Below the pieces are notes generated by a model. It was not told the origin of the DNA and did no database searches. It saw only the letters and a list, made by a program, of their open reading frames with translations. Positions 45,155-53,293 of a stretch of 64,000 bases of DNA are shown piece after piece. This DNA comes from Sinomonas sp. ASV486. Lineage in GTDB: Bacteria > Actinomycetota > Actinomycetes > Actinomycetales > Micrococcaceae. A program made the translations under genes and the position numbers. How positions within the stretch are numbered: position 1 is the stretch's first letter; the number at the start of each line of letters is the position of its first letter. The stretch is taken from positions 62,001-126,000 of the forward strand of contig NZ_JAVFJK010000001.1 in NCBI RefSeq assembly GCF_030908215.1. Direction: 5' to 3'.

Positions 45155-45636
45155 CGGAAGTTGATGAACTGCAGGTCGACGTCTTCATAGCCCTTCAGGA
45201 GGGCGATCGTCGACTGAAGGTCGTCGCGGGACTTCGAGGAGACGCGCAGCTCGTCGCCCTGGATCTGCGCCTTGACGGTCTTGGGTGCCTCGTCGCGGAT
45301 GAGCTTGGAGATCTTCTTCGCGTGCTCCTGCGAGATGCCCTCCTTCATGGAGGCTTCGAGGCGGTACTCCTTGCCGGAGGCATAGGGCTCGCCGGCGTCG
45401 AGGGACTTGAGGGAGATGCCGCGCTTGATGAGCTTGGACTCGAAGACGTCCAGAACAGCCTTGACCCGCTCCTCCGAGTTGGCCTTCAGGAGGATCTTCT
45501 CGCCGCTGAAGTCGATCTCGGCTCCGACGCCCTTAAAGTCGTAGCGCTGGGCGATCTCCTTCTGCGCCTGGTTGAGGGCGTTGGCGACCTCCTGCTTGTC
45601 CACCTTGCTGACGACGTCGAATGTCGAATCTGCCAT
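45151..45636 (-). CDS. YajQ-family nucleotide-binding protein
   Basis: Protein of 161 aa, full length for the family. It begins [24 protein letters not shown] and ends [16 protein letters not shown], both strongly conserved in YajQ (UPF0234). Members bind cyclic di-GMP or RNA in some bacteria; the role here is unknown. ATG 45636 follows GGGAGG at 6 nt on the minus strand; the open frame upstream is not family-like. Confidence 0.93.
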   Translation of the reverse strand: MADSTFDVVSKVDKQEVANALNQAQKEIAQRYDFKGVGAEIDFSGEKILLKANSEERVKAVLDVFESKLIKRGISLKSLDAGEPYASGKEYRLEASMKEGISQEHAKKISKLIRDEAPKTVKAQIQGDELRVSSKSRDDLQSTIALLKGYEDVDLQFINFR

Positions 45637-45825
45637 GGAAACCTCCCGGATTCGTGGGTCTGATGCTGCCAACCAGCCTAGCCGCTCGGGCCCGCGGAGA
45701 GCCGGAATGCGACGGCCGGGACCCGGGCGAGGCCCCACAGTTCACTCACAGCCGAAGCCCAGTGGGATCGCAAGCGGGACTGGGTACGTTGGATCACATG
45801 AACGGCTGGCAGAGGGGAGGAACCG

Positions 45826-46137
45826 GTGGCAAAGGACGCGACAGGCCCCGACGGGGATGCGCCCGTGAAGAAGTCGATTGCAGGACGGGCTGCAGCGGCG
45901 GCGAGCGGCGTTGTCGCGGTCGCTGCCCTCGCTGCCGGCATCGTGATGTCCCCGGCCCCGGCGCCCTCTGCGCGGCTCAATGGCGTCCATCAGGATCTCG
46001 CACGCGCCGTCGCCCTCCGCCAGATCACGGACGAGCAGGCGGCGTTCCTCGAGGCGCAGATCGCCCGCTCGATCTCCTCGGAGGAGGCCTCGCCGACGTC
46101 CGGCGCCGCAGGCTCGCGAGACGTTTCGACCGTCTGA
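45826..46137 (+). CDS. small membrane-anchored/exported protein of unknown function
   Basis: Protein of 103 aa. A short hydrophilic start (MAKDATGPDGDAPVKKS) is followed by one hydrophobic helix (AAAAASGVVAVAALAAGIVMS, about 22-43), and a C-terminal soluble part with a helical stretch VHQDLARAVALRQITDEQAAFL. No family is recognised. GTG 45826 follows GGGAGGA at 6 nt. The codon use fits the genome, so it is probably real. Confidence 0.6.
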   Translation: MAKDATGPDGDAPVKKSIAGRAAAAASGVVAVAALAAGIVMSPAPAPSARLNGVHQDLARAVALRQITDEQAAFLEAQIARSISSEEASPTSGAAGSRDVSTV

Positions 46138-46253
46138 TTCCGCAGTGCTCGGGCCGATTCGACGCGTGGCCGAATGTTCTGTAAGGTTGTCTTGCTCGCA
46201 CCGCGGAACACGGCATCGGCCACAAGCCTGCCGTAGTCAGCGGAGTGGCGTTC

Positions 46254-46335
46254 GGCAGATTACCCGAGCGGCCAAAGGGGGCTGACTGTAAATCAGCTGG
46301 CATTGCCTACGGGGGTTCGAATCCCTCATCTGCCA
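46254..46335 (+). tRNA. tRNA-Tyr (GTA)
   Basis: Class II tRNA of 82 nt. Acceptor arms GGCAGAT (46254-46260) and ATCTGCC (46328-46334) pair fully, with discriminator A at 46335. The anticodon arm CTGACTGTAAATCAG places GTA in the loop, a long variable arm is present, and the T arm contains GGGTTCGAATCCC. CCA is not encoded. Confidence 0.95.
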
Positions 46336-46362
46336 CAAAATCCCCGGAATTCCGGGCCTGTT

Positions 46363-46408
46363 GGACCCGCTAGAACCTCTACGGAGGGGACAGCGGGTCC
46401 TTCTTTTT
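46363..46408 (+). terminator. intrinsic terminator after tRNA-Tyr
   Basis: GGACCCGCT (46363-46371) and AGCGGGTCC (46392-46400) form the stem, followed by TTCTTTTT, one of the few T tracts in the window. The palindrome CCCGGAATTCCGGG lies just before it (46343-46356). Confidence 0.85.
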
Positions 46409-46796
46409 GCCCTCGGACGGGTCGATGTGGGCACAGGGTGAGCAGGCCTTGCCCACGGGTGTGCTCACTAGCCTTGCCTGGCCTCGGGCTGGATTAGCGC
46501 GAACAGTAAGCCGCAGCTCGTGGATCGGTCCGGACCGGTGCTCCTCGGCCCCCGGCACCGACGATTCGGGCCCCCTGGGCTAGCGCCAGCGCGCCGACGA
46601 CTGGCCAGTCCACCATTTTGGTTTGGCCGGTGTTTATAGCTGCGTTCTCCGGGTATTGACCTCCAGACCCGGGTAATGAGCCGCAAGCGGGGAGCGCGCG
46701 CCCCTCACGGTGAATACTATTCAAGATGGCAATTTTATTGACCTCGCTACGCATCTCTGCGTAGCGTAGACCAGACCTAATCATAGGAGGTAAATC
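46409..46796. other. intergenic region before the small secreted protein gene
   Basis: No gene is recognised. Base composition becomes more AT-rich from about 46600. TACTAT at 46716-46721 is a plausible -10 element, and a perfect hairpin lies at 46745-46766 in the presumed 5' leader. The ribosome binding site AGGAGG lies at 46785-46790. Confidence 0.6.
46745..46766 (+). promoter_or_regulatory. 5'-leader hairpin of the small secreted protein gene
   Basis: CGCTACGCA-TCTC-TGCGTAGCG: a perfect 9-bp stem with a 4-nt loop, 30 bp upstream of ATG 46797. It may stabilise the message or act as a protein-binding site. Confidence 0.5.
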
Positions 46797-47099
46797 ATGA
46801 GAATCATGAAGAAGTCCTTTGCAGGTGCAGCGCTTGCCGGCTCCCTACTGTTGGCTGGGGGACTGGCGGCGCCAGCCCAGGCCGCGAATCAGGCGCAGAG
46901 CGGACTGGTCAATGTCCAAGTTGGTGACGTGAGTGTTCTCAACAATGCGAACGTCGGCGTCGCTGCCCAGGTCGCAGCCAATGTGTGCAACGTGGCGGTC
47001 GGCCCGGTGGCCGTACTCGCGCATCAGGCCGCGACGACGGGCGTCAGCCAGACGGTCTGCACGACGCCAACCGGGCCTGTCACCATTGCTCATGCCTAG
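46797..47099 (+). CDS. small secreted protein of unknown function
   Basis: Protein of 100 aa with a Sec signal peptide (MKKSFAGAALAGSLLLAGGL, cleavage probably after APAQA near residue 29). The mature part is about 70 aa, beginning ANQAQSGLVNVQVGDVSVLN, with two cysteines (ANVCNVAV and SQTVCTTP) that could form a disulfide. Similar small Val/Asn/Gln-rich exported proteins occur in other actinobacteria, but no function is known to me. ATG 46797 (or ATG 46806) follows a strong AGGAGG. An own terminator follows. Local sequence is richer in A/T than elsewhere, which hints at transfer. Confidence 0.75.
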   Translation: MRIMKKSFAGAALAGSLLLAGGLAAPAQAANQAQSGLVNVQVGDVSVLNNANVGVAAQVAANVCNVAVGPVAVLAHQAATTGVSQTVCTTPTGPVTIAHA

Positions 47100-47141
47100 C
47101 TGACGTTTGCTTTCGTCGCGGGCGTGACGAACGCGTTTCAG

Positions 47142-47190
47142 GGGTCACCCATTTGCCGGCCAAGAAGGCTCGCGAGTGGGTGACCCTTTT
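47142..47190 (+). terminator. intrinsic terminator after the small secreted protein gene
   Basis: GGGTCACCCA (47142-47151) pairs with TGGGTGACCC (47177-47186), followed by TTTT. The long loop contains GCCGGC. Confidence 0.75.
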
Positions 47191-47624
47191 GTTGTGTCCC
47201 GTACCAAGTCGAGGCTATTCGACAGTCGCTGGAATTCACACGTTTATTTCTCCTGCTACTGGGTAAGAGTGGCCGGGGAAGCGCTATTAATTCATGATGA
47301 ACGGGGTAGGACCGGATCCCGTTTGGCTGGTTCTATTGGGTTTTCCGCGTACTCCACGGTTTCGCGGGGATCTTTGTTTCGCGAGGATCTTTTCTGGGTA
47401 TTGGTCCAGATTTTGTGGGTATTGGTCCAGGCGAAAAGGCCCATCCGTTGTCCCGCCGGTGATGAATTGGCCGATCTGTTGCGTCGTGATGGGGGCGCGC
47501 CGTCGCAGTGAGTTCCGGGTGGTCGCCGCCACCGTGCGTGCAGGGGCCCGATGATGTGGCCGGGTGCCGTGGTGGGCTTGCCGCGGCACAACCCCATCCG
47601 GGCCGTGACCTGCGCTTGTCCCGA
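47191..47624. other. gene-free region before marR
   Basis: Six-frame reading gives no product I recognise, and codon use is unlike the surrounding genes. It carries two adjacent pairs of 15-bp direct repeats (47360-47430) and is more AT-rich than average. It may be decayed horizontally acquired DNA. Confidence 0.6.
47360..47430 (+). repeat. two consecutive pairs of 15-bp direct repeats
   Basis: Pair one: TTTCGCGgGGATCTT at 47360-47374 and TTTCGCGaGGATCTT at 47377-47391 (period 17). Pair two: TGGGTATTGGTCCAG, identical at 47395-47409 and 47416-47430 (period 21). They form a compact array resembling in style the arrays at 4181, 24421 and 28854, but with unrelated sequence. Confidence 0.8.
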
Positions 47625-47659
47625 TTGCATTTAAGCTACCTAACTATTAGGATACCTAA
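47625..47659 (+). promoter_or_regulatory. marR promoter with overlapping MarR-type operator
   Basis: TTGCAT (47625-47630), a 17-nt spacer and TAGGAT (47648-47653) form a good promoter; ATG 47662 follows after 8 nt, so the message is probably leaderless. Arms CCTAA (47639-47643), TTAGG (47647-47651) and CCTAA (47655-47659) make two interlocked palindromes over the -10. Autorepression is likely. Confidence 0.7.
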
Positions 47660-47661
47660 AT

Positions 47662-48108
47662 ATGAACGACGAGTTGGCCGAGCTGGCACACGCATTCCGC
47701 GACGCGCTCCGTCACGGCGTGTACGTTGCACGCCGTCTGGATGAGGTCTCCGAGCTGTCCGCGTCCCAGCTCAGTGTGCTTAACATGACGGCGGGGGAGG
47801 GGCTCCGGATGGGGGCCGTGGCCAAGAACCTCGGCGTCCGTGTGCCCTCCGCGACCGAACAGGTGGCCCGTCTCGAGAAGGCCGGCCTCCTCGAAAGGTG
47901 CAACGACCCGCGCGACGCACGGGTCGTCGTCGTGCGCCGTACCCCGGCCGGGGACGAGGCTGCCCGCAGCGCCAACGACCGCCGCACTGAGCGGATGGCC
48001 GCCGCGCTCGCGGTGCTCGACGACGACGAGCGGGCAGCGCTCAGGGCCGCCCTGCCCGTGATGGACAAGATCAACCAGTATGTGACGAACCAGGAGATGC
48101 CCGTATGA
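47662..48108 (+). CDS. MarR-family transcriptional regulator
   Basis: Regulator of 148 aa. The winged helix is evident: LRMGAVAKNLGVRVPSATEQVARLEKAGLLERCNDPRDARVVVVRRTPAG, with the wing motif DPRDARVV near residue 84. It is translationally coupled (ATGA, 48105-48108) to an MFS transporter, the usual MarR-exporter pair, and most likely represses the two-gene operon through the interlocked palindromes over its own promoter. Confidence 0.92.
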   Translation: MNDELAELAHAFRDALRHGVYVARRLDEVSELSASQLSVLNMTAGEGLRMGAVAKNLGVRVPSATEQVARLEKAGLLERCNDPRDARVVVVRRTPAGDEAARSANDRRTERMAAALAVLDDDERAALRAALPVMDKINQYVTNQEMPV

Positions 48109-49382
48109 CCGCCGAACCCGGCGTCGTCGAAGACTCAGAGCCTTCGACCCTCGAACACCAGACAACCCATCAGGGACACCCCGCGGGTCATGAGACGCTC
48201 GCGGCGGAGAAGGCCTCCTTCTTCCGCCAGCCGAAGGCCGTCTGGGCTACCGCCGCGGCGTCCGTGTTCGCCTTCATGGGCATCGGGCTCGTCGACCCGA
48301 TCCTCCCGGCCATCGCGCAGAACCTGCAGGCGTCCCCGAGCCAGGTCTCGCTCCTGTTCACGAGCTACTTCCTCGTCACGGCCGTCATGATGCTCGTCAC
48401 CGGCTGGGTGTCCTCCCGCATCGGCGGCAAGAAGACCCTGCTCATCGGCCTGGCCCTCATCGTGGTCTTCGCGAGCCTCTCCGGCACGAGCGGCAGCGTG
48501 GCTGAGCTCATCGGCTGGCGCGCCGGCTGGGGTCTCGGGAACTCCCTGTTCGTCGCCACGGCGCTCGCCGTGATCGTGGGCGTCGCCTCGGGCGGGACCT
48601 CCACCGCGATCATCCTGTACGAGGCCGCGCTCGGCCTGGGGCTCTCGCTTGGCCCCCTCGCCGGCGCCCTCCTCGGCGGATGGCAGTGGCGCATGCCGTT
48701 CTTCGGCACCGCGACGCTCATGGCGATCGCGTTCATGGCGATCATGGCCACCCTGCCCAAGACGCCGCCCGCGGGCATGAAGACGCGGTTCCGGGACCCG
48801 CTCCTCGCCCTCGGACACGCGGGTCTGAGGTCCGTTGCCGGCAGCGCGTTCTTCTACAACTTCGGCTTCTACACGATCCTCGCGTTCGTGCCGTTCATCC
48901 TGGGGATGGGCGCCTACGGCATCGGTGCCGTGTTCTTCGGCTGGGGCGTGGCCCTAGCCGTGTTCTCCGTCTTCGTGGCGCCGCCGCTGCAGGCGAAGTT
49001 CGGCGACATCAAGGTCCTCGCCGGTACCCTGTCCGGACTTGCGGTCGTCCTGGTCGGCGTGGCCGTGGCCGCCACGCTGCACGCAGTGCCCGCCGTCGTG
49101 GTCCTCACAATCGTTGCCGGCGCGCTCCTGGGCGTAAACAACACGGTCTACACCGAGCTCGCGATGGGCGTCTCCGACGCGCCCCGTCCCGTGGCGAGCG
49201 CCGGTTACAACTTTGTGCGCTGGATGGGCGGCGCGCTCGCGCCGTTCATCGCCACGTGGCTCGGTGAGACCTTCGGCGCGCCGGTGCCCTTCTACGCCTC
49301 GGCCGCGGCCCTCGTGGTGGCCATAGTGATCGCGCTCACGGGGAAGAAGTTCGTCCAGGAGCACGAGCCCGCGGCGATCTGA
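48105..49382 (+). CDS. MFS drug exporter, DHA1 type
   Basis: Membrane protein of 425 aa with about 12 helices after a 40-residue hydrophilic N-terminus. FMGIGLVDPILPAIAQNLQASPSQVSLLFTS (helix 1 and loop) and the motif VTGWVSSRIGGKKTLLIGL (between helices 2 and 3) are typical of the DHA1 family. It probably exports a toxic compound sensed by the MarR protein encoded upstream. The substrate is unknown. Confidence 0.88.
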   Translation: MTAEPGVVEDSEPSTLEHQTTHQGHPAGHETLAAEKASFFRQPKAVWATAAASVFAFMGIGLVDPILPAIAQNLQASPSQVSLLFTSYFLVTAVMMLVTGWVSSRIGGKKTLLIGLALIVVFASLSGTSGSVAELIGWRAGWGLGNSLFVATALAVIVGVASGGTSTAIILYEAALGLGLSLGPLAGALLGGWQWRMPFFGTATLMAIAFMAIMATLPKTPPAGMKTRFRDPLLALGHAGLRSVAGSAFFYNFGFYTILAFVPFILGMGAYGIGAVFFGWGVALAVFSVFVAPPLQAKFGDIKVLAGTLSGLAVVLVGVAVAATLHAVPAVVVLTIVAGALLGVNNTVYTELAMGVSDAPRPVASAGYNFVRWMGGALAPFIATWLGETFGAPVPFYASAAALVVAIVIALTGKKFVQEHEPAAI

Positions 49383-49463
49383 GCTCGCAGACCTCGTGGG
49401 AATGAAACCCCGGTGGGTATCGTTGAAATGTCCGAAACCCGCACAAACAGTGAGGAGCGCGGC

Positions 49464-49841
49464 ATGGCAACGAAGAACGTCACCGGCGAGCAGTTCGCCG
49501 AGGTCATCGACAGCAACGACATCGTCCTGGTGGACTTCTGGGCATCATGGTGCGGCCCCTGCCGCCAGTTCGCCCCGACCTACGAGGCCGCGTCCGAGAA
49601 GCACCCGGACGTCGTCTTCGCCAAGGTAGACACCGAGGCGGAGCAGATGCTCGCCGCCCAGGCGAACATCACCTCGATCCCGACCCTTATGGCCTTCCGC
49701 GAGAAGGTCCTCGTCTTCTCGCAGCCCGGCGCCCTTCCGGCGTCCGCGCTCGAGCAGGTCATCACCGCGGTGAAGGGCCTGGACATGGAGGACGTCCACC
49801 AGAAGGTCGCCGAGGCGCAGGCCAAGGGCAACGAGAACTGA
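49464..49841 (+). CDS. trxA: thioredoxin
   Basis: Thioredoxin-fold protein of 125 aa. The active site Trp29-Cys30-Gly-Pro-Cys33 is in VDFWASWCGPCRQFAP, and the cis-proline loop is in NITSIPTLMAF. It reduces protein disulfides and can serve the APS reductase encoded in this window. ATG 49464 follows GAGGAG at 7 nt; an upstream ATG (49428) would add 12 residues without family similarity. The C-terminal helix is longer than in E. coli TrxA (DMEDVHQKVAEAQAKGNEN). Confidence 0.9.
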   Translation: MATKNVTGEQFAEVIDSNDIVLVDFWASWCGPCRQFAPTYEAASEKHPDVVFAKVDTEAEQMLAAQANITSIPTLMAFREKVLVFSQPGALPASALEQVITAVKGLDMEDVHQKVAEAQAKGNEN

Positions 49842-49868
49842 CGCACTGAGAGTCCACTCGCATCGCAC

Positions 49869-49905
49869 GACGGCGCCGCTCCCGCAGCTGGGGAGCGGCG
49901 CCGTC
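49869..49905. terminator. bidirectional terminator after trxA
   Basis: GACGGCGCCGCTCCC (49869-49883) and GGGAGCGGCGCCGTC (49891-49905) form a perfect 15-bp stem with a 7-nt loop between convergent genes. Confidence 0.8.
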
Positions 49906-49937
49906 GCGTCTAGGGCTGGGTGGGCAGGCGGAGGAGG

Positions 49938-50216
49938 TTAGAGGCGCTCGATCTTGACCGGCTCGGCGAGCAGGGCGCTGAGCGACTCGTTGAGGTCCTG
50001 CACGGCGATGCCGTTCGAGTGCTTCTCGAGGTCCTCCGCAGAAGCCCACAGTTCGGACAGGACGATCCGCTCCTCGGACTCGTCCGTGATCTCATACTGG
50101 AGGCAGCCGGGCTCGCGCACGACCTCCTCGATCGCGATCTCGAGGGCTAGCTTGACACGGAAGGACTCGCCCTCGTTGGGGATGAAAATGGCCTGGAGAC
50201 GAACGGGATCTGTCAT
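49938..50216 (-). CDS. putative antibiotic-biosynthesis-monooxygenase (ABM) domain protein
   Basis: Small dimeric ferredoxin-like-fold protein of 92 aa. FIPNEGESFRVKLALEIAIEEVVREPGCLQYEI and LSELWASAEDLEKHSNG match ABM/YgiN-type quinol monooxygenases or heme-degrading relatives. The substrate is unknown. ATG 50216 follows TAGGCT by 8 nt on the minus strand. It is divergent from the acyl-CoA ligase, with only 35 bp between starts. Confidence 0.8.
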   Translation of the reverse strand: MTDPVRLQAIFIPNEGESFRVKLALEIAIEEVVREPGCLQYEITDESEERIVLSELWASAEDLEKHSNGIAVQDLNESLSALLAEPVKIERL

Positions 50217-50224
50217 GGGCACCA

Positions 50225-50245
50225 AGCCTATCCACTTGGTAGCGT
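50225..50245. promoter_or_regulatory. back-to-back -10 boxes of two leaderless genes
   Basis: The minus strand has TAGGCT at 50225-50230 (start 50216) and the plus strand has TAGCGT at 50240-50245 (start 50252). Both genes must share a very compact overlapping promoter of 35 bp plus flanking coding sequence. Confidence 0.5.
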
Positions 50246-50251
50246 TCCCCC

Positions 50252-51940
50252 ATGGAGTCCTACACGGAGGGCGGCCGCAACGGAGCGGCGCTTCTCGAAG
50301 AGACCATCGGAACGAACTTCGCCCGGATCGCTGCGCGCTTCCCCGACCGTGAGGCCCTGATCGAGGCGGCGGCCGACGGCGGTGCTGACGCCGCCCGCCG
50401 CTGGACGTTCGCCGAACTCGCGCACGACGTCGACGCGGCAGCCCGCGGGCTCCTCGCCGCGGGCATCGGACAAGGCGATCGGGTGGGCATCTGGAGCCCG
50501 AACTGCGCCGAGTGGACCATCCTCCAGTACGCCACGGCGGTGATCGGGGCCATCCTCGTCAACGTCAACCCCGCATACCGGAGCCACGAGCTCGTGTTCG
50601 TCGTGAAGCAGAACGGCATGCGGATGCTCGTCGTTGCGCCAAGCGACCGGACGAGCGAGTACGTGGGGATGGCGCGCGAGGCGCTCGCCGTGTGCCCCGA
50701 CCTGCGCGAGCTCGTGTTCCTGCCGGTCCCCCACGCGGGGAGCGCCGGATTCGAGGCCGGGATCCCGTCGACGCCCGGGGAGACCACGTGGGAAGCCCTC
50801 GTTGCCCGCGCGGGCGAGGTGCCGGCGTCGGCCGTCGCCGAGCGTGCCGCGACCCTGACGGCGGAGGACCCGATCAACATCCAGTACACGTCCGGGACCA
50901 CGGGATTCCCCAAGGGCGCGACGCTCACTCACCGGAACATCCTCAACAACGGATACTCGATCGGCGAGCTCCTGGAGTACACCGAAGCGGACCGCGTGGT
51001 GATCCCCGTGCCCTTCTACCACTGCTTCGGAATGGTGATCGGAAATCTCGCCGCGTACTCGCACGGCTGTGCCACGATCCTGCCGGGAAGGGGCTTCAAG
51101 CCCGATGCGACGCTGCGCGCGGTCCAGGACTTCGGAGGAACATCGCTCTACGGCGTGCCCACGATGTTCATCGCCGAACTCGCGCTGCCGGACTTCTCCT
51201 CCTACCGGCTCGGCACCCTCCGGACCGGCGTCATGGCCGGATCGCTATGCCCGATCGAGGTGATGAAGCGCGTCATCTCTGACATGCACATGGAGGACGT
51301 GGCGATCTGCTACGGGATGACCGAGACCTCGCCCGTCTCGACCATGACCCGTGACGGCGACACCCTCGCCCAGCGCACCGAGACCGTGGGCCGGACCATG
51401 CCGAACCTCGAAAGCAAGATCGTGGACGCCACCGGGGCCACCGTGGAGCGCGGCGTCATCGGAGAGCTGTGCACCCGCGGCTACGCCGTGATGGCCGGCT
51501 ACTGGGACCAGCCGGACAAGACCGCCGAGGCCATCGACGCCGACGGCTGGATGCATACCGGCGATCTCGCCCGCATGGACGCCGACGGGTACCTTCTGAT
51601 CGAGGGCCGGATCAAGGACATGGTGATCCGCGGGGGCGAGAACATCTACCCGCGAGAGGTCGAGGAGTTCCTGTACCAGCACCCGTCCATCCAGGATGTG
51701 CAGGTCATCGGTGTGCCGGATGCGAAGTACGGCGAGGAGCTCATGGCGTGCATCATCCTCAAGCCCGGCGCCGAGGAGCTGTCCGCCGAGGATGTCGGGG
51801 CATACTGCCGCGGCCGGCTCGCGCACTACAAGGTCCCGCGGTACGTGGACATCCGGGAGTCGTTCCCGATGACGGTGTCCGGGAAGATCCGCAAGGTCCA
51901 GATGCGCGACGAGGCCGTGGAGCGCCTCGGGCTCGGCTGA
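50252..51940 (+). CDS. AMP-binding acyl-CoA synthetase
   Basis: Protein of 562 aa in the ANL superfamily. P-loop YTSGTTGFPKGATLTHRN is near residue 211, CYGMTETSPVS near 352, the hinge GWMHTGDLARMDADGYLLIEGRIKDMVIRGGENIYPREVE near 430-468, and the catalytic C-terminal lysine in TVSGKIRKVQMR. It activates a carboxylic acid, probably a medium- or long-chain fatty acid, to its CoA thioester. No beta-oxidation genes are adjacent. ATG 50252 lies 6 nt after a -10 box. Confidence 0.9.
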   Translation: MESYTEGGRNGAALLEETIGTNFARIAARFPDREALIEAAADGGADAARRWTFAELAHDVDAAARGLLAAGIGQGDRVGIWSPNCAEWTILQYATAVIGAILVNVNPAYRSHELVFVVKQNGMRMLVVAPSDRTSEYVGMAREALAVCPDLRELVFLPVPHAGSAGFEAGIPSTPGETTWEALVARAGEVPASAVAERAATLTAEDPINIQYTSGTTGFPKGATLTHRNILNNGYSIGELLEYTEADRVVIPVPFYHCFGMVIGNLAAYSHGCATILPGRGFKPDATLRAVQDFGGTSLYGVPTMFIAELALPDFSSYRLGTLRTGVMAGSLCPIEVMKRVISDMHMEDVAICYGMTETSPVSTMTRDGDTLAQRTETVGRTMPNLESKIVDATGATVERGVIGELCTRGYAVMAGYWDQPDKTAEAIDADGWMHTGDLARMDADGYLLIEGRIKDMVIRGGENIYPREVEEFLYQHPSIQDVQVIGVPDAKYGEELMACIILKPGAEELSAEDVGAYCRGRLAHYKVPRYVDIRESFPMTVSGKIRKVQMRDEAVERLGLG

Positions 51941-52024
51941 CACGGGGGTTACCGCTCCACGGCAGGGTCCTCGAGCCTGTCCGGGCCAGTCATCTTCCCG
52001 TCCTCCCACGCGGCGCCAGACGGC

Positions 52025-53203
52025 TCACGGGATCGCCGCGAGCAGGGCCGCCGGGATGACCATCACCGGCACGAGGACCAGGCCCGCTGCCGCGTAGCCC
52101 CACCATGAGATGGCGACGCCGAGCCGCCGCAGCTGCTCGTGCCAGATGAGGGTCGCGAGCGAGGCCCACGGCGTGATGAGGGGACCGGCGTTGACGCCGA
52201 TGAGGAGCGCCGCGAGGCGGGCCGGACTGCCAGCTGCGTTCTCGAAGGCAAGATAGGCGGGAAGGTTGTTGACCACGTTGGCACCCGCGGCGCCGGCTGC
52301 CGAGACGCGGATGAGGTCGATCGGCCCGCTCCCCGACCCCAGGAGTCCGGCGGCGAGCTCGCGGGCGCCCAGGTGCTGGAGTGCCTCCATGACCGCGAAC
52401 AGGCCGGCCGCAAAGAGGAGGAGCTGCCACGGCACGAGCGCCCACCTGAGCACCGCGCGCCGTCGTGCGGCGAAGGCGAGCACGAGGACGGCGGCCGCCA
52501 CGGTCGAGGGAATCCAGACGGGAACACCTGAGACGAGGGCGGGCAGCAGCCCCGCGAGGACCGATGCCCCGACACCGAGGAGGACCGGGTCCGGCGGGGC
52601 GGGCGCCTCGGGCTGCCCGTGCACACGGGAGGTGCGGACCGTGGAGTACCTCCCGCGCAGCTCCCGGCGGAAGAGGACCGCGACGGCGGCCACCGGCACG
52701 AGCGCGCACCACAGCGCGGGCAGCGCCATCCGCGCCGCGAACGCCGAGGGCGGCACGTTCCCGAGGCTGTGCAGGGCGAGCAGGTTCGTGAGGTTCGAGA
52801 CCGGGAGGAGCAGCGATCCGGTGTTGGCGAGCCACACGGCCGTGAGTGCGAAGGGCAGCGGGGGGAGTCCGCAACGCCTGGCGAGGAGCACGACGATCGG
52901 CGTCAGGAGCACCGCTGTCGTGTCCAGCGAGAGGAAGACCGTCGCGGCCAGCGACAGCACGGCGACGAGCGCCCAGAGCACCAAGGTGCGCCCGCGGCCC
53001 CAGCGGCGGAAATGGGAGGCCATCCACTCGAACAGTCCCGCCGCATTGAGCAGTTCCGTCACGACCGTGATCGCCGCGACGAACGCGAGGATGGGAACGA
53101 TCCGGTCGGCGAGGGCACCCACCGCTGGCCAGGGCAGGATGCCTGCGGCCGCCGCAGCGCCCCCCAGGACGAGGAGCACGGCTCCCACTGCGGCCAAGGG
53201 CAT
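52025..53203 (-). CDS. ArsB/NhaD-superfamily anion permease (SLC13-like)
   Basis: Membrane protein of 392 aa with about ten helices. LAATVFLSLDTTAVLLTPIVVLLARR, WLANTGSLLLPVSNLTNLLAL and GANVVNNLPAYLAFENAAG are the repeated signature segments of the ArsB/citrate-transporter superfamily. It could export arsenite or transport another anion; no arsR or arsC gene is near, so arsenite is only one option. ATG 53203 follows TAGACT (53210-53215, minus strand) by 6 nt. Confidence 0.82.
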   Translation of the reverse strand: MPLAAVGAVLLVLGGAAAAAGILPWPAVGALADRIVPILAFVAAITVVTELLNAAGLFEWMASHFRRWGRGRTLVLWALVAVLSLAATVFLSLDTTAVLLTPIVVLLARRCGLPPLPFALTAVWLANTGSLLLPVSNLTNLLALHSLGNVPPSAFAARMALPALWCALVPVAAVAVLFRRELRGRYSTVRTSRVHGQPEAPAPPDPVLLGVGASVLAGLLPALVSGVPVWIPSTVAAAVLVLAFAARRRAVLRWALVPWQLLLFAAGLFAVMEALQHLGARELAAGLLGSGSGPIDLIRVSAAGAAGANVVNNLPAYLAFENAAGSPARLAALLIGVNAGPLITPWASLATLIWHEQLRRLGVAISWWGYAAAGLVLVPVMVIPAALLAAIP

Positions 53204-53293
53204 GGGAACAGTCTAGGGACGACCAAAGCGGCTCGGACGCGGGCGCCGCGCGGATCGCTGCTGCCGCTCATGAACTGTGGCGGCGAGGGCCGG

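Noticed and set aside
46254-46335. Active att site at tRNA-Tyr
   Set aside because: I found no second copy of the tRNA 3' end in the window and no intact integrase.
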